A stretch of DNA of 64,000 bases from JAZMZS01 sp045120955 (GCA_045120955.1 JBGVFH010000048.1:3437-67436), one strand, 5' to 3'; shown: positions 7,900 to 17,384, numbered from the stretch's first letter. Notes: generated by a model from the letters alone, not told the origin. Program-made: numbers and translations.

Positions 7900-9265
7900 T
7901 TATATAAAAAAGGTCAGAGAAATAATAGATGACAGGTTTCGTGCAGACGGGGTGAAGCGCCGTGTTTACGTTCTTACCTTCGGCTGCCAGCAAAACGAAG
8001 CCGACAGCGAAAAGCTGCTGGGAACGGCTATCTCGATGGGGTATGAAAAGTGTGACGACCCAAAGGATGCAAGCCTTATCCTTGTAAACACCTGTGCTAT
8101 CCGTGAACACGCAGAGCTGAAGGCTCTTTCCGTTATCGGACAGTTCAAGCATATAAAGGACAAAAATCCCGAGCTTGTGATAGGCGTATGCGGCTGTATG
8201 ACCGCACAACAGCACAGGGTCGATGAGCTAAAGCGCCGTTACCCTTATGTTTCTTTTACTATGGACCCGTCAGAGATGAGCATGCTGCCCGAAATACTCT
8301 TTAGACATTTTACCGAAAAAAAGAGAGTATTTTTACTTGATGAGAGCAAGGACAATATCGGTGAGGGTATGCCCGTTTATCGTGACAGCAAGATAAAGGC
8401 GTGGCTCTCTATCATGTACGGCTGCAACAATTTTTGTACATACTGTATCGTTCCTTATGTAAGGGACAGAGAGCGCAGCCGCTCAAAGGATGCCGTTATA
8501 AAAGAGGCGAGGGAGCTTGTTAATTGCGGGATAAAGGAGATAACGCTCCTCGGTCAGAACGTAAACTCCTACAAGGGCGAGTGCGATTTTGCAGATCTGC
8601 TTGAAGAGGTGGCAAGCATTGAAGGAGACTTTCTTGTTAGATTTATGACAAGTCATCCAAAGGATGCGTCTGACAAGCTATTCGAGGTCATGAAGAGAAA
8701 CCCAAGAGTAGCAAAGCAGTTTCATCTGCCGTTGCAATCTGGCTCGGATAAGATACTTGCCGCTATGAATCGCCGCTATGACAGAGAAAAGTATATGTCT
8801 CTTGTAACAAAGCTGCGTGCTCTTATGCCGGATATCACAATAACGAGTGATATTATCGTTGGTTTTCCGGGTGAGACCGAACAGGATTTTGAGGACACTC
8901 TTGATATCATCAGACGGGCAAGGTTTGATATGATATTTTCGTTTATCTATTCAAGGCGAAAGGGCACTCCTGCCGCTGAGATGGAGGATCAGATACCGCG
9001 TGAGGTACAAAACGAGCGTTTTCAGCGCTTGCTCGACGTGCAAAACGAGATAGCGCTTGAAAAAAACGAGGCGCTTGTAGGCAAGGTGCTTCGTGTTTTG
9101 TCAGAGGGCGAGAGTAAAAATGACAGCGGAGTTTTCGTTGCGAGAACCGAAGGAAATAAGATAGTGCATTTCGTTGACCCCGACTCCGACAGCAAGGGAA
9201 AATTTGTATATGTGAAGATAACAAGAGCCGAGCCGTTTGCTTTGCACGGCGAGCTTGTAAAATAA
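7883..9265 (+). CDS. miaB: tRNA-2-methylthio-N6-dimethylallyladenosine synthase MiaB
   Basis: A radical SAM methylthiotransferase that converts i6A37 to ms2i6A37 in tRNAs reading UNN codons. The 460-residue protein has the N-terminal MTTase domain with its three cluster cysteines (FGCQQNEADSE, NTCAIRE, CGCM). It also has the radical SAM CxxxCxxC motif (YGCNNFCTYCIVPYVRDRERSR, about residues 180-200) and a C-terminal TRAM domain. The start is set at the second ATG (7883) because the first one (7877) is only three bases from the AGG of the ribosome site. It overlaps the preceding VTT gene. In Firmicutes miaB is commonly followed by a YlbF/YmcA-family gene and mutSL, exactly as here. Confidence 0.95.
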   Translation: MKQNLDYIKKVREIIDDRFRADGVKRRVYVLTFGCQQNEADSEKLLGTAISMGYEKCDDPKDASLILVNTCAIREHAELKALSVIGQFKHIKDKNPELVIGVCGCMTAQQHRVDELKRRYPYVSFTMDPSEMSMLPEILFRHFTEKKRVFLLDESKDNIGEGMPVYRDSKIKAWLSIMYGCNNFCTYCIVPYVRDRERSRSKDAVIKEARELVNCGIKEITLLGQNVNSYKGECDFADLLEEVASIEGDFLVRFMTSHPKDASDKLFEVMKRNPRVAKQFHLPLQSGSDKILAAMNRRYDREKYMSLVTKLRALMPDITITSDIIVGFPGETEQDFEDTLDIIRRARFDMIFSFIYSRRKGTPAAEMEDQIPREVQNERFQRLLDVQNEIALEKNEALVGKVLRVLSEGESKNDSGVFVARTEGNKIVHFVDPDSDSKGKFVYVKITRAEPFALHGELVK

Positions 9266-9291
9266 ATTAAAATATAAATAAATTAAAATAT
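9260..9291 (+). repeat. Two perfect 16-bp A/T-rich tandem units over the miaB stop
   Basis: The unit AAATAAATTAAAATAT occurs twice without a gap (9260-9275, 9276-9291). The first copy contains the miaB stop codon. It is simple-sequence-like and probably a slippage duplication. Confidence 0.8.
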
Positions 9292-9317
9292 AAATTTCAT
9301 AAAAGAGGAAAAAGAAA

Positions 9318-9764
9318 ATGAATGAAAAAATTATTGACGCTGCAAAGGCACTCGGAGAAATGATCAAAAATGACGATATTGTTGTCAGATATGAAAAAGC
9401 AGGCGAAGCTTACAAGAACAGCTCCGAGCTTAACACCCTTATCACAGAGTATAACGTACAGAGAACAGCACTCGGCGAGGAATACAAGAAGGATGAAAAG
9501 GATCAGGCTCTCATTGATTCTATCAATGCTCGTATCGCAAAGGTCTACAGCGATATAACCACACACCCCGTCTACACCGAATATGTAGAGGCACAGGAGG
9601 ATATGAACGCACTCGTAAACGCCGTAAACCGTGAGATAACAAGGGCAATTTACGGTGAGCTTCCGGATGAGGGCTGCACACATGACTGCTCAAGCTGCGG
9701 CAGCTCATGCTCACACTCTCATACACACACGCACGACGATGACTGCGGTTGTGACTGCGAATAA
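9318..9764 (+). CDS. YlbF/YmcA (RicA/RicF) family protein with Cys/His-rich tail
   Basis: A 148-residue helical protein of the YlbF/YmcA family. In Bacillus these form the Y-complex with YaaT, which steers RNase Y processing and carries iron-sulphur clusters. Residues 1-115 are the family's long-helix domain. The tail (119-148) is unusual: it holds seven cysteines (120, 124, 127, 131, 143, 145, 147) and five histidines in the pattern CxxxCxxCxxxC - HxHxHxH - CxCxC, an evident metal-binding segment. The place between miaB and mutS matches the Bacillus miaB-ymcA(ricA)-(cotE)-mutS order. The start is ATG after AGAGGAAAA. A role in RNA processing or sporulation is inferred from the family. Confidence 0.8.
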   Translation: MNEKIIDAAKALGEMIKNDDIVVRYEKAGEAYKNSSELNTLITEYNVQRTALGEEYKKDEKDQALIDSINARIAKVYSDITTHPVYTEYVEAQEDMNALVNAVNREITRAIYGELPDEGCTHDCSSCGSSCSHSHTHTHDDDCGCDCE

Positions 9765-9858
9765 TTAAATCAAACACGCTTTCTGCCATGCATCTTTTCG
9801 GTGCATGGCTCGATTGCTCATAAACGGTAATTCATTTGAATTTGAAAGGACGGTATAA

Positions 9859-12471
9859 ATGGCACTTTCTCCAATGATGCAGCAATATTTTGAAATAAAA
9901 GAAAAATACAAGGACTATATTCTCATGTACCGCCTTGGAGATTTCTATGAGATGTTTTTTGATGATGCGCTTACTGCATCAAAGGAGCTTGAGCTGACTC
10001 TTACGGGGCGTGATTGCGGCGAGGAGGAGCGAGCGCCTATGTGCGGCGTGCCTTTTCACAAGTCGGATGTCTACATCGGCCGTCTTGTGGAAAAGGGCTT
10101 TAAGGTCGCATTGTGTGAGCAGATGGAGGATCCTGCAACCGCAAAAGGTCTTGTCAAAAGAGAGGTCGTAAGAGTAATCACTCCGGGAACCATTATTGAA
10201 AACACGTTGCTCAGCGACAATAAAAACAACTATCTCGGTGCTGTTTTTGCAGAGAACATAAAAAAGATCGGTGTTGCGTTTGTCGATATCACCACGGGCA
10301 GAGTGTGTGCGACCGAGTATGACGGCGAGGATTCGGTAACAAAGCTGATAAACGAGCTTGGCACCTATGCTCCGTCCGAGCTGTTAGTCAGCTGTGAGCG
10401 TGAGCAGCTGCCTGAGATCGAGCGATACATAAACGAAAAAGCCAATGCGATGCTCTCCTTTGGCGAGGCAAAGCGGTTTGACGCGGCACTGGCAAAGGGA
10501 TATTCGGTAGAATGCTTTGGTACGGACAAGGCAGAGAAGCTGTGTGATTACAGCTGTGCTCTCTGTGCTGTCGGGGCGCTCTTTTCATACATTATCGAGA
10601 CGCAGAAGACCGAGCTTTCATACATAAAGGAGCTGGATTTCTACACGGACGGAAAGTATGTTGAGCTTGACTTTAACACCAGACGCAATCTTGAGCTTGC
10701 GGAATCGATGCGCACAAAGGATAAGAAAGGCTCGCTTCTCGCCGTTATAGACAGGACCTGTACCGCAATGGGTGCAAGACTGCTCAGATATTATCTTTTG
10801 CATCCGTTGCTCGATGTATCCGAGATAAGGATGCGACAGGCGGCGGTTACGGATTTTTACGAGGATTTCATGGTAAGGGAAGAGGCACGTGCGTTGCTTT
10901 GCTCGGTGCTTGACCTTGAACGCTTGATGGCGAAGGTAGCATACGGTTCGGCAAACGCAAGGGACCTTCTCGGTATTTATTCGAGTATAAAGATCATTCC
11001 CGAGCTCAAAGCATTGTTATCTTCTCTTAAAAGCAATGAGATAGTCTCTCTTGTAAACGAGCTTGACGACCTTTCGGACATTGCATCGCTGATATTTGAT
11101 TCTATCAGCGAAAAAGCTCCGAATACCCTTCGAGAAGGCGGTATTATTAAGGACGGCTTTAATGCTGATATAGACTATCTGCGCTCTGTAAGAGACAACG
11201 GAAGGGAATGGATAGCAGAGATAGAACAAAAGGAAAAGGAAGCTACGGGAATAAAGACCCTGCGTGTTGCTTATAACAAGGTTTTTGGTTATTTTATCGA
11301 GGTGACAAAGTCGCTTGTTGACATGGTACCCGAGAGATATATCCGAAAGCAGACACTCACAAACTGCGAGAGATATATCACAGAAGAGCTGAAGGACATG
11401 GAGTCTACCATCCTCGGTGCAAATGATAAGCTGAACGGTCTTGAATACAGCATTTTTCAAGAGATACGGGAAAAAATATTCGAGAATACGGAGAGAATAT
11501 TTGCAAGTGCAAATGCGCTGTCGAAGATCGACGTGTATATTTCTCTTGCCGACGTTGCAAAGAGAAACAATTATGTAATGCCTGACATTGACAACTCGGA
11601 TATACTCGATATCAAGGGCGGACGCCACCCTGTAGTAGAGAAGTTTGTCTCTGACAGCTATTTTGTGCCCAACGATACGTACCTTGACACAAAGCATGAC
11701 CGCCTTATGCTGATAACAGGACCGAATATGGCAGGTAAATCCACCTACATGAGACAGGCTGCCATTATTACGCTGATGGCGCAGATAGGCTCTTATGTTC
11801 CTGCATCCGAGGCGCATATCGGTATTTGTGATAAAATTTTTACAAGAGTGGGCGCATCGGATGATCTTGCGAGCGGTCAATCCACCTTTATGCTTGAAAT
11901 GAATGAGGTTGCATATATTCTCAAAAATGCAACAAGACGTTCGCTCATAATATACGACGAGATCGGAAGAGGAACGTCTACATACGACGGCATGAGCATT
12001 GCAAGAGCAGTTGCGGAATACACTCATTCCGACAAGATAGGCGCCAAAACTCTTTTTGCTACTCATTATCACGAGCTAACCGTTCTTGAGGACGAGTTTG
12101 ACGGAATAGTAAACTACAATATAGCGGCAAAGAAGCGTGACGACAGTATCACATTCCTGCGAAAGATAGTAAAAGGCTCAACGGACGACAGCTATGGAAT
12201 AGAGGTCGCAAAGCTTGCGGGTATACCCTCTGCCGTTATAAAAAGGGCAAAGCAGATACTCGCATCTATTGAGTCGGGTTCCGCAGACCAAAAGGCCTCA
12301 ATGAAAAAACAAAAGGACATCGGCGAGGACACCTTTAATATGCTTGACCAAATGCAAAACAGCATAAACGAAGAGATAGCGGACAGGCTTCGTTCGCTTG
12401 ATATAAACACTATTACGCCTATCGAGGCGATAGGTATACTTTACGAACTGAAAAAGACTCTCGGTCAGTAA
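9859..12471 (+). CDS. mutS: DNA mismatch repair protein MutS
   Basis: A mismatch-recognition ATPase of 870 residues, the normal length. The N-terminal domain has the mismatch-binding FxE motif (DFYEMF, residues 28-33). The connector, lever and clamp regions follow. The ATPase has Walker A GPNMAGKST (about 620), Walker B LIIYDEIGRGTSTYDG and the H-loop ATHYHEL. A C-terminal tail after about 800 provides the dimer/clamp-binding part. The start is ATG after GAAAGGACGG. It is followed after 24 bases by mutL in one operon. The full set of motifs supports an active repair protein, in contrast to the truncated MutS relative at 59149-60789. Confidence 0.98.
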   Translation: MALSPMMQQYFEIKEKYKDYILMYRLGDFYEMFFDDALTASKELELTLTGRDCGEEERAPMCGVPFHKSDVYIGRLVEKGFKVALCEQMEDPATAKGLVKREVVRVITPGTIIENTLLSDNKNNYLGAVFAENIKKIGVAFVDITTGRVCATEYDGEDSVTKLINELGTYAPSELLVSCEREQLPEIERYINEKANAMLSFGEAKRFDAALAKGYSVECFGTDKAEKLCDYSCALCAVGALFSYIIETQKTELSYIKELDFYTDGKYVELDFNTRRNLELAESMRTKDKKGSLLAVIDRTCTAMGARLLRYYLLHPLLDVSEIRMRQAAVTDFYEDFMVREEARALLCSVLDLERLMAKVAYGSANARDLLGIYSSIKIIPELKALLSSLKSNEIVSLVNELDDLSDIASLIFDSISEKAPNTLREGGIIKDGFNADIDYLRSVRDNGREWIAEIEQKEKEATGIKTLRVAYNKVFGYFIEVTKSLVDMVPERYIRKQTLTNCERYITEELKDMESTILGANDKLNGLEYSIFQEIREKIFENTERIFASANALSKIDVYISLADVAKRNNYVMPDIDNSDILDIKGGRHPVVEKFVSDSYFVPNDTYLDTKHDRLMLITGPNMAGKSTYMRQAAIITLMAQIGSYVPASEAHIGICDKIFTRVGASDDLASGQSTFMLEMNEVAYILKNATRRSLIIYDEIGRGTSTYDGMSIARAVAEYTHSDKIGAKTLFATHYHELTVLEDEFDGIVNYNIAAKKRDDSITFLRKIVKGSTDDSYGIEVAKLAGIPSAVIKRAKQILASIESGSADQKASMKKQKDIGEDTFNMLDQMQNSINEEIADRLRSLDINTITPIEAIGILYELKKTLGQ

Positions 12472-12495
12472 ATTTCCGATAAACGGAGGAGCTAT

Positions 12496-14583
12496 ATGGG
12501 AAAAATAAATCAGCTCAGCTTTGCTGTAGCAAATCTCATTGCAGCAGGCGAGGTCGTAGACAGACCTGCGTCTGTTGTAAAGGAGCTGCTCGAAAATTCA
12601 ATAGATGCCGGTGCTGACAATATCACTGTGGAAATTAACCGAGGCGGAGTATCTCTCATTCGTGTATGTGACAACGGCTGCGGAATGTCAAAGGAGGATC
12701 TTCCGCTGTCTGTCAAGCGTCACGCGACGAGTAAAATTTCGGGTGCGGAGGACCTTGACAGTATAATGACACTCGGATTCAGAGGAGAGGCTTTGGCAGC
12801 AATATCTGCTGTGTCTGATGTAAAGATACTCTCGAAAACACATGACTCGGAATACGGGCATTTGCTTACCTCCTGTGCGGGAGGCGAGATAGAAGTGTGC
12901 GAGGTCGGGTGTGCAGACGGGACTACGGTAATAGTAGAAAACATTTTCGCAAATGTACCCGCACGCAGAAAATTTTTGAAAAAGGATGTTACCGAAGCTA
13001 TCGCTGTTTCTGCCGTGGTCGAAAAAATCGCACTTTCACAGCCGAATATTTCTTTTACATACATAATCGACGGACAAAGAAAGTTTATGACGGCGGGGGA
13101 CGGCAAGATAAAAAATACAGTCTATGCCGTGCTCGGGCGTGATTTTGCCGCAAGGCTTGTTGAAGTGAATTGCGAATATGACGGGATAAAGATATATGGC
13201 TTTGTCGGCAGAAGCGATAACTGCCGTGCAAACCGTAATATGCAGAATTTCTTTATAAACGGAAGATACGTAAAGAGCAAGACTGCAACTGCGGCAATAG
13301 AACAGGCGTATCTGTCGTATATACCCGAGGGCAAATTTCCCGTATGCGTTCTTTTTATTGACGTTTCTCCCGCTGCCGTGGATGTAAACGTACATCCCGC
13401 AAAGTTAGAGGTCAAATTTTCAAACGAGAAACCGGTATTTGAGTCTGTATATTACTCGGTGAGAAGCGCAATAGAGGGTTATACCTCAAAGAGCGAATTT
13501 GAACTTCCTCAGCAGAAAAAAACAGCGGAGGGTAAAAAGTACGAGACCTTCTCTTACAAAGGGCAAAGTGACTTTTCATACATACAAGCGGGCAACGCAA
13601 CTCTCAGATCTGCGACCAACGCCTTTGCTCCTCTAAACGAAAGAAAAGGTGAGGGGGAGAGGACCACTCTGCTTGATTATCAGGGCTCGTTCAGACTTAA
13701 GAACACAGACGGCAATGCGATAGGCTTTCATACTTCGAGCAAGGTGTCGGACGGCGAGAATGTAAAGAGCACGGCGCAGAGCCTTGGTAATGAAAGCAAC
13801 AATGCGGCAATCAACAGCGCTGAACAGGCAAAAGAAAATGCGAGGGATATAACACCACGGACGGACACGTTATATACGGCGGCGGATACCGCACAAAGCA
13901 CAGCTTTTGAGCTTTACGGCAGGGAAGATACACGCTCGGACCCTTCGGCGGATGTTTATTGTGAAGATGCGGCGGAGCATGAGCCGCATCACATCGAGCC
14001 CTACCGCATAATCGGAGTCTGCTTTAACACATACATACTTGCAGAGCAATCCGAAAAGCTGCTGCTTATTGACAAGCACGCAGCGCATGAGCGGATAATT
14101 TTTGAACAACTAAAGCAAAATCTGAAAAAGCTCACACACGCATCACAAATGCTTCTTTTGCCCATAGAGCTTAAGCTCTCGCATGAGGAGTATTCTGCGG
14201 CGGAAGAGTACAACGGCGAGATAAATGACACAGGATTTAGCTTTACACTCGATGAAAAAAGCTTGACGGCGCAGGTGCAGTCTATCCCCGATATGCTCAC
14301 GGTATCAGAGGCGCAGGATCTGTTTTTGACTGTCCTTGACAATCTTGCATTTGACAGAGCAGGTGCGGTCATGACACGGGATGCGCTGTACGAAAAGGCA
14401 TTGTATCAATCATCGTGCAAAGCTGCAGTAAAGGGCGGCAGACCTGACAGTGATGAAAATATAAGATGGATATGTGACACGCTTATGTCGATACCGGATA
14501 TCAAGGTTTGCCCTCACGGCAGACCCGTTATAACAGAGCTTGATAAAAGATATATTGACAGACAGTTTGAACGAATAAAATAA
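12496..14583 (+). CDS. mutL: DNA mismatch repair protein MutL
   Basis: A GHKL ATPase and probable nicking endonuclease that acts after MutS. The 695-residue protein has the N-terminal ATPase motifs (ELLENSIDAGA, DNGCGM, TLGFRGEAL). A variable linker (about 335-500) follows, rich in S, T, N, E and A. The C-terminal endonuclease domain has the metal motif DKHAAHERIIFE (about residue 525; family DQHAxxERxxYE), a CKAAVKGG element and the CPHGRP motif (about 672). Organisms without MutH use this nicking activity. The start is ATG after ACGGAGGAG, 24 bases downstream of mutS. The QHA glutamine is a lysine here (DKHA), a mild departure. Confidence 0.97.
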   Translation: MGKINQLSFAVANLIAAGEVVDRPASVVKELLENSIDAGADNITVEINRGGVSLIRVCDNGCGMSKEDLPLSVKRHATSKISGAEDLDSIMTLGFRGEALAAISAVSDVKILSKTHDSEYGHLLTSCAGGEIEVCEVGCADGTTVIVENIFANVPARRKFLKKDVTEAIAVSAVVEKIALSQPNISFTYIIDGQRKFMTAGDGKIKNTVYAVLGRDFAARLVEVNCEYDGIKIYGFVGRSDNCRANRNMQNFFINGRYVKSKTATAAIEQAYLSYIPEGKFPVCVLFIDVSPAAVDVNVHPAKLEVKFSNEKPVFESVYYSVRSAIEGYTSKSEFELPQQKKTAEGKKYETFSYKGQSDFSYIQAGNATLRSATNAFAPLNERKGEGERTTLLDYQGSFRLKNTDGNAIGFHTSSKVSDGENVKSTAQSLGNESNNAAINSAEQAKENARDITPRTDTLYTAADTAQSTAFELYGREDTRSDPSADVYCEDAAEHEPHHIEPYRIIGVCFNTYILAEQSEKLLLIDKHAAHERIIFEQLKQNLKKLTHASQMLLLPIELKLSHEEYSAAEEYNGEINDTGFSFTLDEKSLTAQVQSIPDMLTVSEAQDLFLTVLDNLAFDRAGAVMTRDALYEKALYQSSCKAAVKGGRPDSDENIRWICDTLMSIPDIKVCPHGRPVITELDKRYIDRQFERIK

Positions 14584-14623
14584 GCGAATAAAATAAAACG
14601 ATATATAAGGTTGAGAAAACGAA

Positions 14624-15760
14624 ATGTTTGAATTAAAAAAGAAAGAGAAAAGAGCGCGCAGGGGCGTGCTTCATACGGTTCACGGAGATATTCAGACTCC
14701 TGTGTTTATGAATGTCGGGACAAGCGCCGCAATAAAGGGCGGTATTTCTTCACAAGATCTGAGAGAGATAAACTGTCAAGTGGAGCTGTCAAACACATAT
14801 CATTTGCATATCAGACCGGGTGACGAACTGATATACCGCATGGGGGGGCTTCACAAGTTTATGAATTGGAGCGGACCTATTCTGACAGACAGCGGCGGAT
14901 TTCAGGTCTTCTCTCTTGCAAAGCTGAGAAAGATAACAGAGGAAGGTGTACGTTTTCAGTCTCATATGGATGGCGCAAGGATATTTATGGGTCCTGAAGA
15001 ATCAATGCAGATACAGTCGCACCTCGGCTCAACTATTGCTATGGCGTTTGACGAATGTGTTGAAAATCCTGCAACCTATAAATATGTAAAAGCGTCGAGT
15101 GAGCGAACGATAAGATGGCTTGAGCGCTGTAAAAAAGAGATGGAAAGACTCAATTCACTCGAAACTACGATAAACCGCAATCAGCTTCTCTTCGGTATAA
15201 ACCAAGGCGGAACATATGAGGATCTTCGTGTTGAAAATATGCAGGCGATAGCGGAATTTGATCTGCCGGGATATGCGATAGGCGGTCTTGCAGTCGGCGA
15301 AGAGACGGAGACGATGTATAACATCATTGATGCGGTCGAGCCGCATATGCCGACAGAAAAGCCGAGATATTTGATGGGAGTCGGAACACCCGTCAATATA
15401 CTTGAGGCTGTATGGAGAGGCGTTGATTTCTTTGACTGTGTAATGCCGTCGAGAAATGCCCGTCACGGTAATCTTTTTACGTGGCACGGCAAGATGAACA
15501 TAAATAACGAAAGATATTTCGATGACGCAAAGCCTATTGATGAAAACTGCAACTGCCCTGCGTGCCGCCTGTATTCAAGAGCATATATCAGACACCTTTT
15601 TAAGGCAAGAGAAGCGCTCGGAATGAGGCTGTGTGTGCTTCATAATCTCTATTTCTATAACGAGCTTATGTCTAAGATAAGAGAGGCACTTGACGAGGGA
15701 AGATACGAGGAGTTTTACAACAAGTACAGGCTGATACTGAACGAGCGCAGCGAGGATTGA
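14624..15760 (+). CDS. tgt: tRNA-guanine transglycosylase Tgt
   Basis: Exchanges G34 for the queuosine precursor preQ1 in tRNAs for Asp, Asn, His and Tyr. The 378-residue protein has the normal length, the substrate motif LTDSGGFQVFSL with the catalytic aspartate, and GGLAVGE. It also has the nucleophile region FDCVMPSRNARHG and the zinc site CNCPACRLYSRAYIRHL. The start ATG at 14624 has only a weak purine-rich site upstream, so translation may be coupled to mutL. No queA, yajC or que genes are adjacent. The unit ends at a bidirectional terminator shared with the opposing gene. Confidence 0.97.
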   Translation: MFELKKKEKRARRGVLHTVHGDIQTPVFMNVGTSAAIKGGISSQDLREINCQVELSNTYHLHIRPGDELIYRMGGLHKFMNWSGPILTDSGGFQVFSLAKLRKITEEGVRFQSHMDGARIFMGPEESMQIQSHLGSTIAMAFDECVENPATYKYVKASSERTIRWLERCKKEMERLNSLETTINRNQLLFGINQGGTYEDLRVENMQAIAEFDLPGYAIGGLAVGEETETMYNIIDAVEPHMPTEKPRYLMGVGTPVNILEAVWRGVDFFDCVMPSRNARHGNLFTWHGKMNINNERYFDDAKPIDENCNCPACRLYSRAYIRHLFKAREALGMRLCVLHNLYFYNELMSKIREALDEGRYEEFYNKYRLILNERSED

Positions 15761-15766
15761 CAAAAG

Positions 15767-15806
15767 CACCACCGACTCATTTTTATATGAGGTCGGTGGT
15801 GTGTTT
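15767..15806. terminator. Bidirectional terminator between tgt and the cysteine-desulfurase-like gene
   Basis: The stem CACCACCGAC (15767-15776) with 15792-15801 is flanked by T-rich sequence on the plus side (GTTTTTATTTG) and A-rich sequence (CAAAA) before it. It serves convergent genes on both strands. Confidence 0.85.
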
Positions 15807-16955
15807 TTATTTGTTACGGAAAATCTTTGCAAGTGCTACGCTGAGCGCATCTATATCATTGTCTGTGTTGAATATTCCGATACTGAAGCGTACCGTACCG
15901 TCTTCGTACGTTCCGAGCTTTTTGTGTGCGAGCGGAGCGCAGTGCATACCTGCCCTTATAAGGATGCCTTGTCTGTCAAGCGCTTCTGCAAGTTCCTCTA
16001 CGCTTAATGCTTTGCTTGTAACAGAGAAAACACCGCCATCTCCCATATCTCCGTGGATCTCAAGCTGTGGGTATGACATGAGAACATATCTGAGCATATT
16101 CGAGATATTATTTTCATATTTTATGATGTTATCCATTCCCGCATTTGAAAGATATCGGAGCGCACACGTCAGTCCTGCGGCAGCGGGGGTAGAGACTGTA
16201 CCGGCTTCAAACATCTCGGGCAGGGATTTAGGCATGGTGGGTACTTTTGAATCATATCCGCTTCCGCCCTCAATAAGAGTGCGCAGAGGCTTTACTCCTT
16301 TTCCCACTATCATAAATCCGCCGCCCTGCGGTCCGTACAGCGCCTTGTGAAAGGGTCCGCACAGGATCGAAATGTTTGCACTTTCCATATCTATTGCCGC
16401 ATGACCTGCGAGCTGTGATGCATCAAGTATAAACAAGATATTTCTGTCTTTGGCAAATTTGCCTATCCGTTCGATCGGGAGGCGAAGATTACATATATTC
16501 GATGCACCCGTACAGATTATAGCCGATGTGTTGTACGTTGTCTTTTTTTCTATATCTGCCATGATTTTATTTTCGTCCCCGTTGTAGGTACCGAAAATTC
16601 TGAATGATATATTTCCTTTCAGTGACTCGCTGATTACGGGTCTGTATACAGCATTATGCTCGATATCGCTGATAAGAACGGTTGAGCCTCTTTTTAAAAA
16701 GCATTTGACAGCGATGTTGAGTGCATAGGTGGCGTTGTATGTGAATACCACATTTTCTTCTGCCGGAGCGCAAAAGAAATCTTTCAGCGCCGTTCTTGCT
16801 TCGTACAGCGTTTCGCTTGCACGAATTGCCATTTTGTTTGACCCTCTGCCGGGATTGCCACAGTATTCACGCATGCATCTGTACATTTCGTAATATACGC
16901 TCTCCGGCTTTGGAAAAGATGTTGCCGCATTGTCTAAATAAACGGTGTTCTTCAT
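15807..16955 (-). CDS. Cysteine-desulfurase-family PLP enzyme (aminotransferase class V)
   Basis: A 382-residue fold-type I PLP enzyme related to SufS/CsdA and selenocysteine lyases. It is of the short-N-terminus subfamily often named 'cysteine desulfurase family protein'. Visible features are the N-terminal YLDNAATSFPKP, the PLP lysine Lys204 in GPFHKALYGPQG, and the persulfide-forming Cys339 in RAGMHCAPLAH. Both catalytic residues are present, so removal of sulphur or selenium from cysteine or selenocysteine is plausible. It lies 5 bases downstream of a DUF3343 gene whose family is described as a putative Se/S carrier, so the two probably hand over a chalcogen. Not the housekeeping IscS/SufS: no isc or suf genes adjoin. 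Confidence 0.85.
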   Translation of the reverse strand: MKNTVYLDNAATSFPKPESVYYEMYRCMREYCGNPGRGSNKMAIRASETLYEARTALKDFFCAPAEENVVFTYNATYALNIAVKCFLKRGSTVLISDIEHNAVYRPVISESLKGNISFRIFGTYNGDENKIMADIEKKTTYNTSAIICTGASNICNLRLPIERIGKFAKDRNILFILDASQLAGHAAIDMESANISILCGPFHKALYGPQGGGFMIVGKGVKPLRTLIEGGSGYDSKVPTMPKSLPEMFEAGTVSTPAAAGLTCALRYLSNAGMDNIIKYENNISNMLRYVLMSYPQLEIHGDMGDGGVFSVTSKALSVEELAEALDRQGILIRAGMHCAPLAHKKLGTYEDGTVRFSIGIFNTDNDIDALSVALAKIFRNK

Positions 16956-16960
16956 GGTTT

Positions 16961-17179
16961 TTATGCGGTCGTTATATCGTAGCTGATACCGTATGAGCTG
17001 AGTATTTGCATAGCGACGTTGCGGTACATACAGTCGATTTCAACTCCGTACAAACAGCCGCGACCTCTTTGTTCGCTTTTCGTTTTTACTACCTTGCTCG
17101 GAACAGCCGCCTGATTGAGAGCTTTTTGCGCTTTCATTGCATGGGTGACCGAGCCTATTGAAAATACACATTTTATCAT
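16961..17179 (-). CDS. DUF3343 putative Se/S carrier-like protein
   Basis: A 72-residue protein starting at the ATG at 17179 (an open frame continues upstream to 17224). It has the DUF3343 pattern: an N-terminal strand KCVFSIGSVTHAMKAQKAL, a central VPSKVVKT, and a conserved Cys in GRGCLYGVEID with a second Cys close by (DCMYRN). The family is annotated in Pfam as Se/S-carrier-like because of its company with desulfurase-like enzymes, and that pairing is seen here: the cysteine-desulfurase-like gene begins 5 bases downstream. The biochemical role is unproven. The Shine-Dalgarno (GGAG) is about 11 bases from the ATG, somewhat far. Confidence 0.75.
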   Translation of the reverse strand: MIKCVFSIGSVTHAMKAQKALNQAAVPSKVVKTKSEQRGRGCLYGVEIDCMYRNVAMQILSSYGISYDITTA

Positions 17180-17316
17180 TGCTGTTGTAACTCCGTTGTC
17201 CGACAGAAATGAAAAATCGCACACTAATGCCTGTGCATTAACAGGATATGCAAAAAAAGACGAATGGTTAAGCGGTATGCGAGGCGGTTATTACAAATAT
17301 AATTGTGTAAAAATTA

Positions 17317-17345
17317 TTGAAAAAAGGAAAAATATATTGTATAAT
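17317..17345 (+). promoter_or_regulatory. Sigma-A-type promoter of the hydrolase-gltX unit
   Basis: TTGAAA (17317-17322), a 17-bp spacer and TATAAT (17340-17345), in an A/T-rich stretch 40 bases upstream of the start codon. Confidence 0.8.
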
Positions 17346-17384
17346 ATACTTTATAAAATTAAATATAAAATTGAAGGAAATAAA

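Noticed and set aside
11017..12072. A 351-codon minus-strand open frame opposite mutS
   Set aside because: It lies entirely within the mutS ATPase region, encodes a Cys/His/Ser/Arg-rich product with no family features and has no ribosome site; it is an antisense shadow.
13498..13990. Possible frameshift or degeneration in the middle of mutL
   Set aside because: The low-complexity stretch is the normal variable linker of MutL; the frame is continuous and the C-terminal endonuclease motifs are intact.
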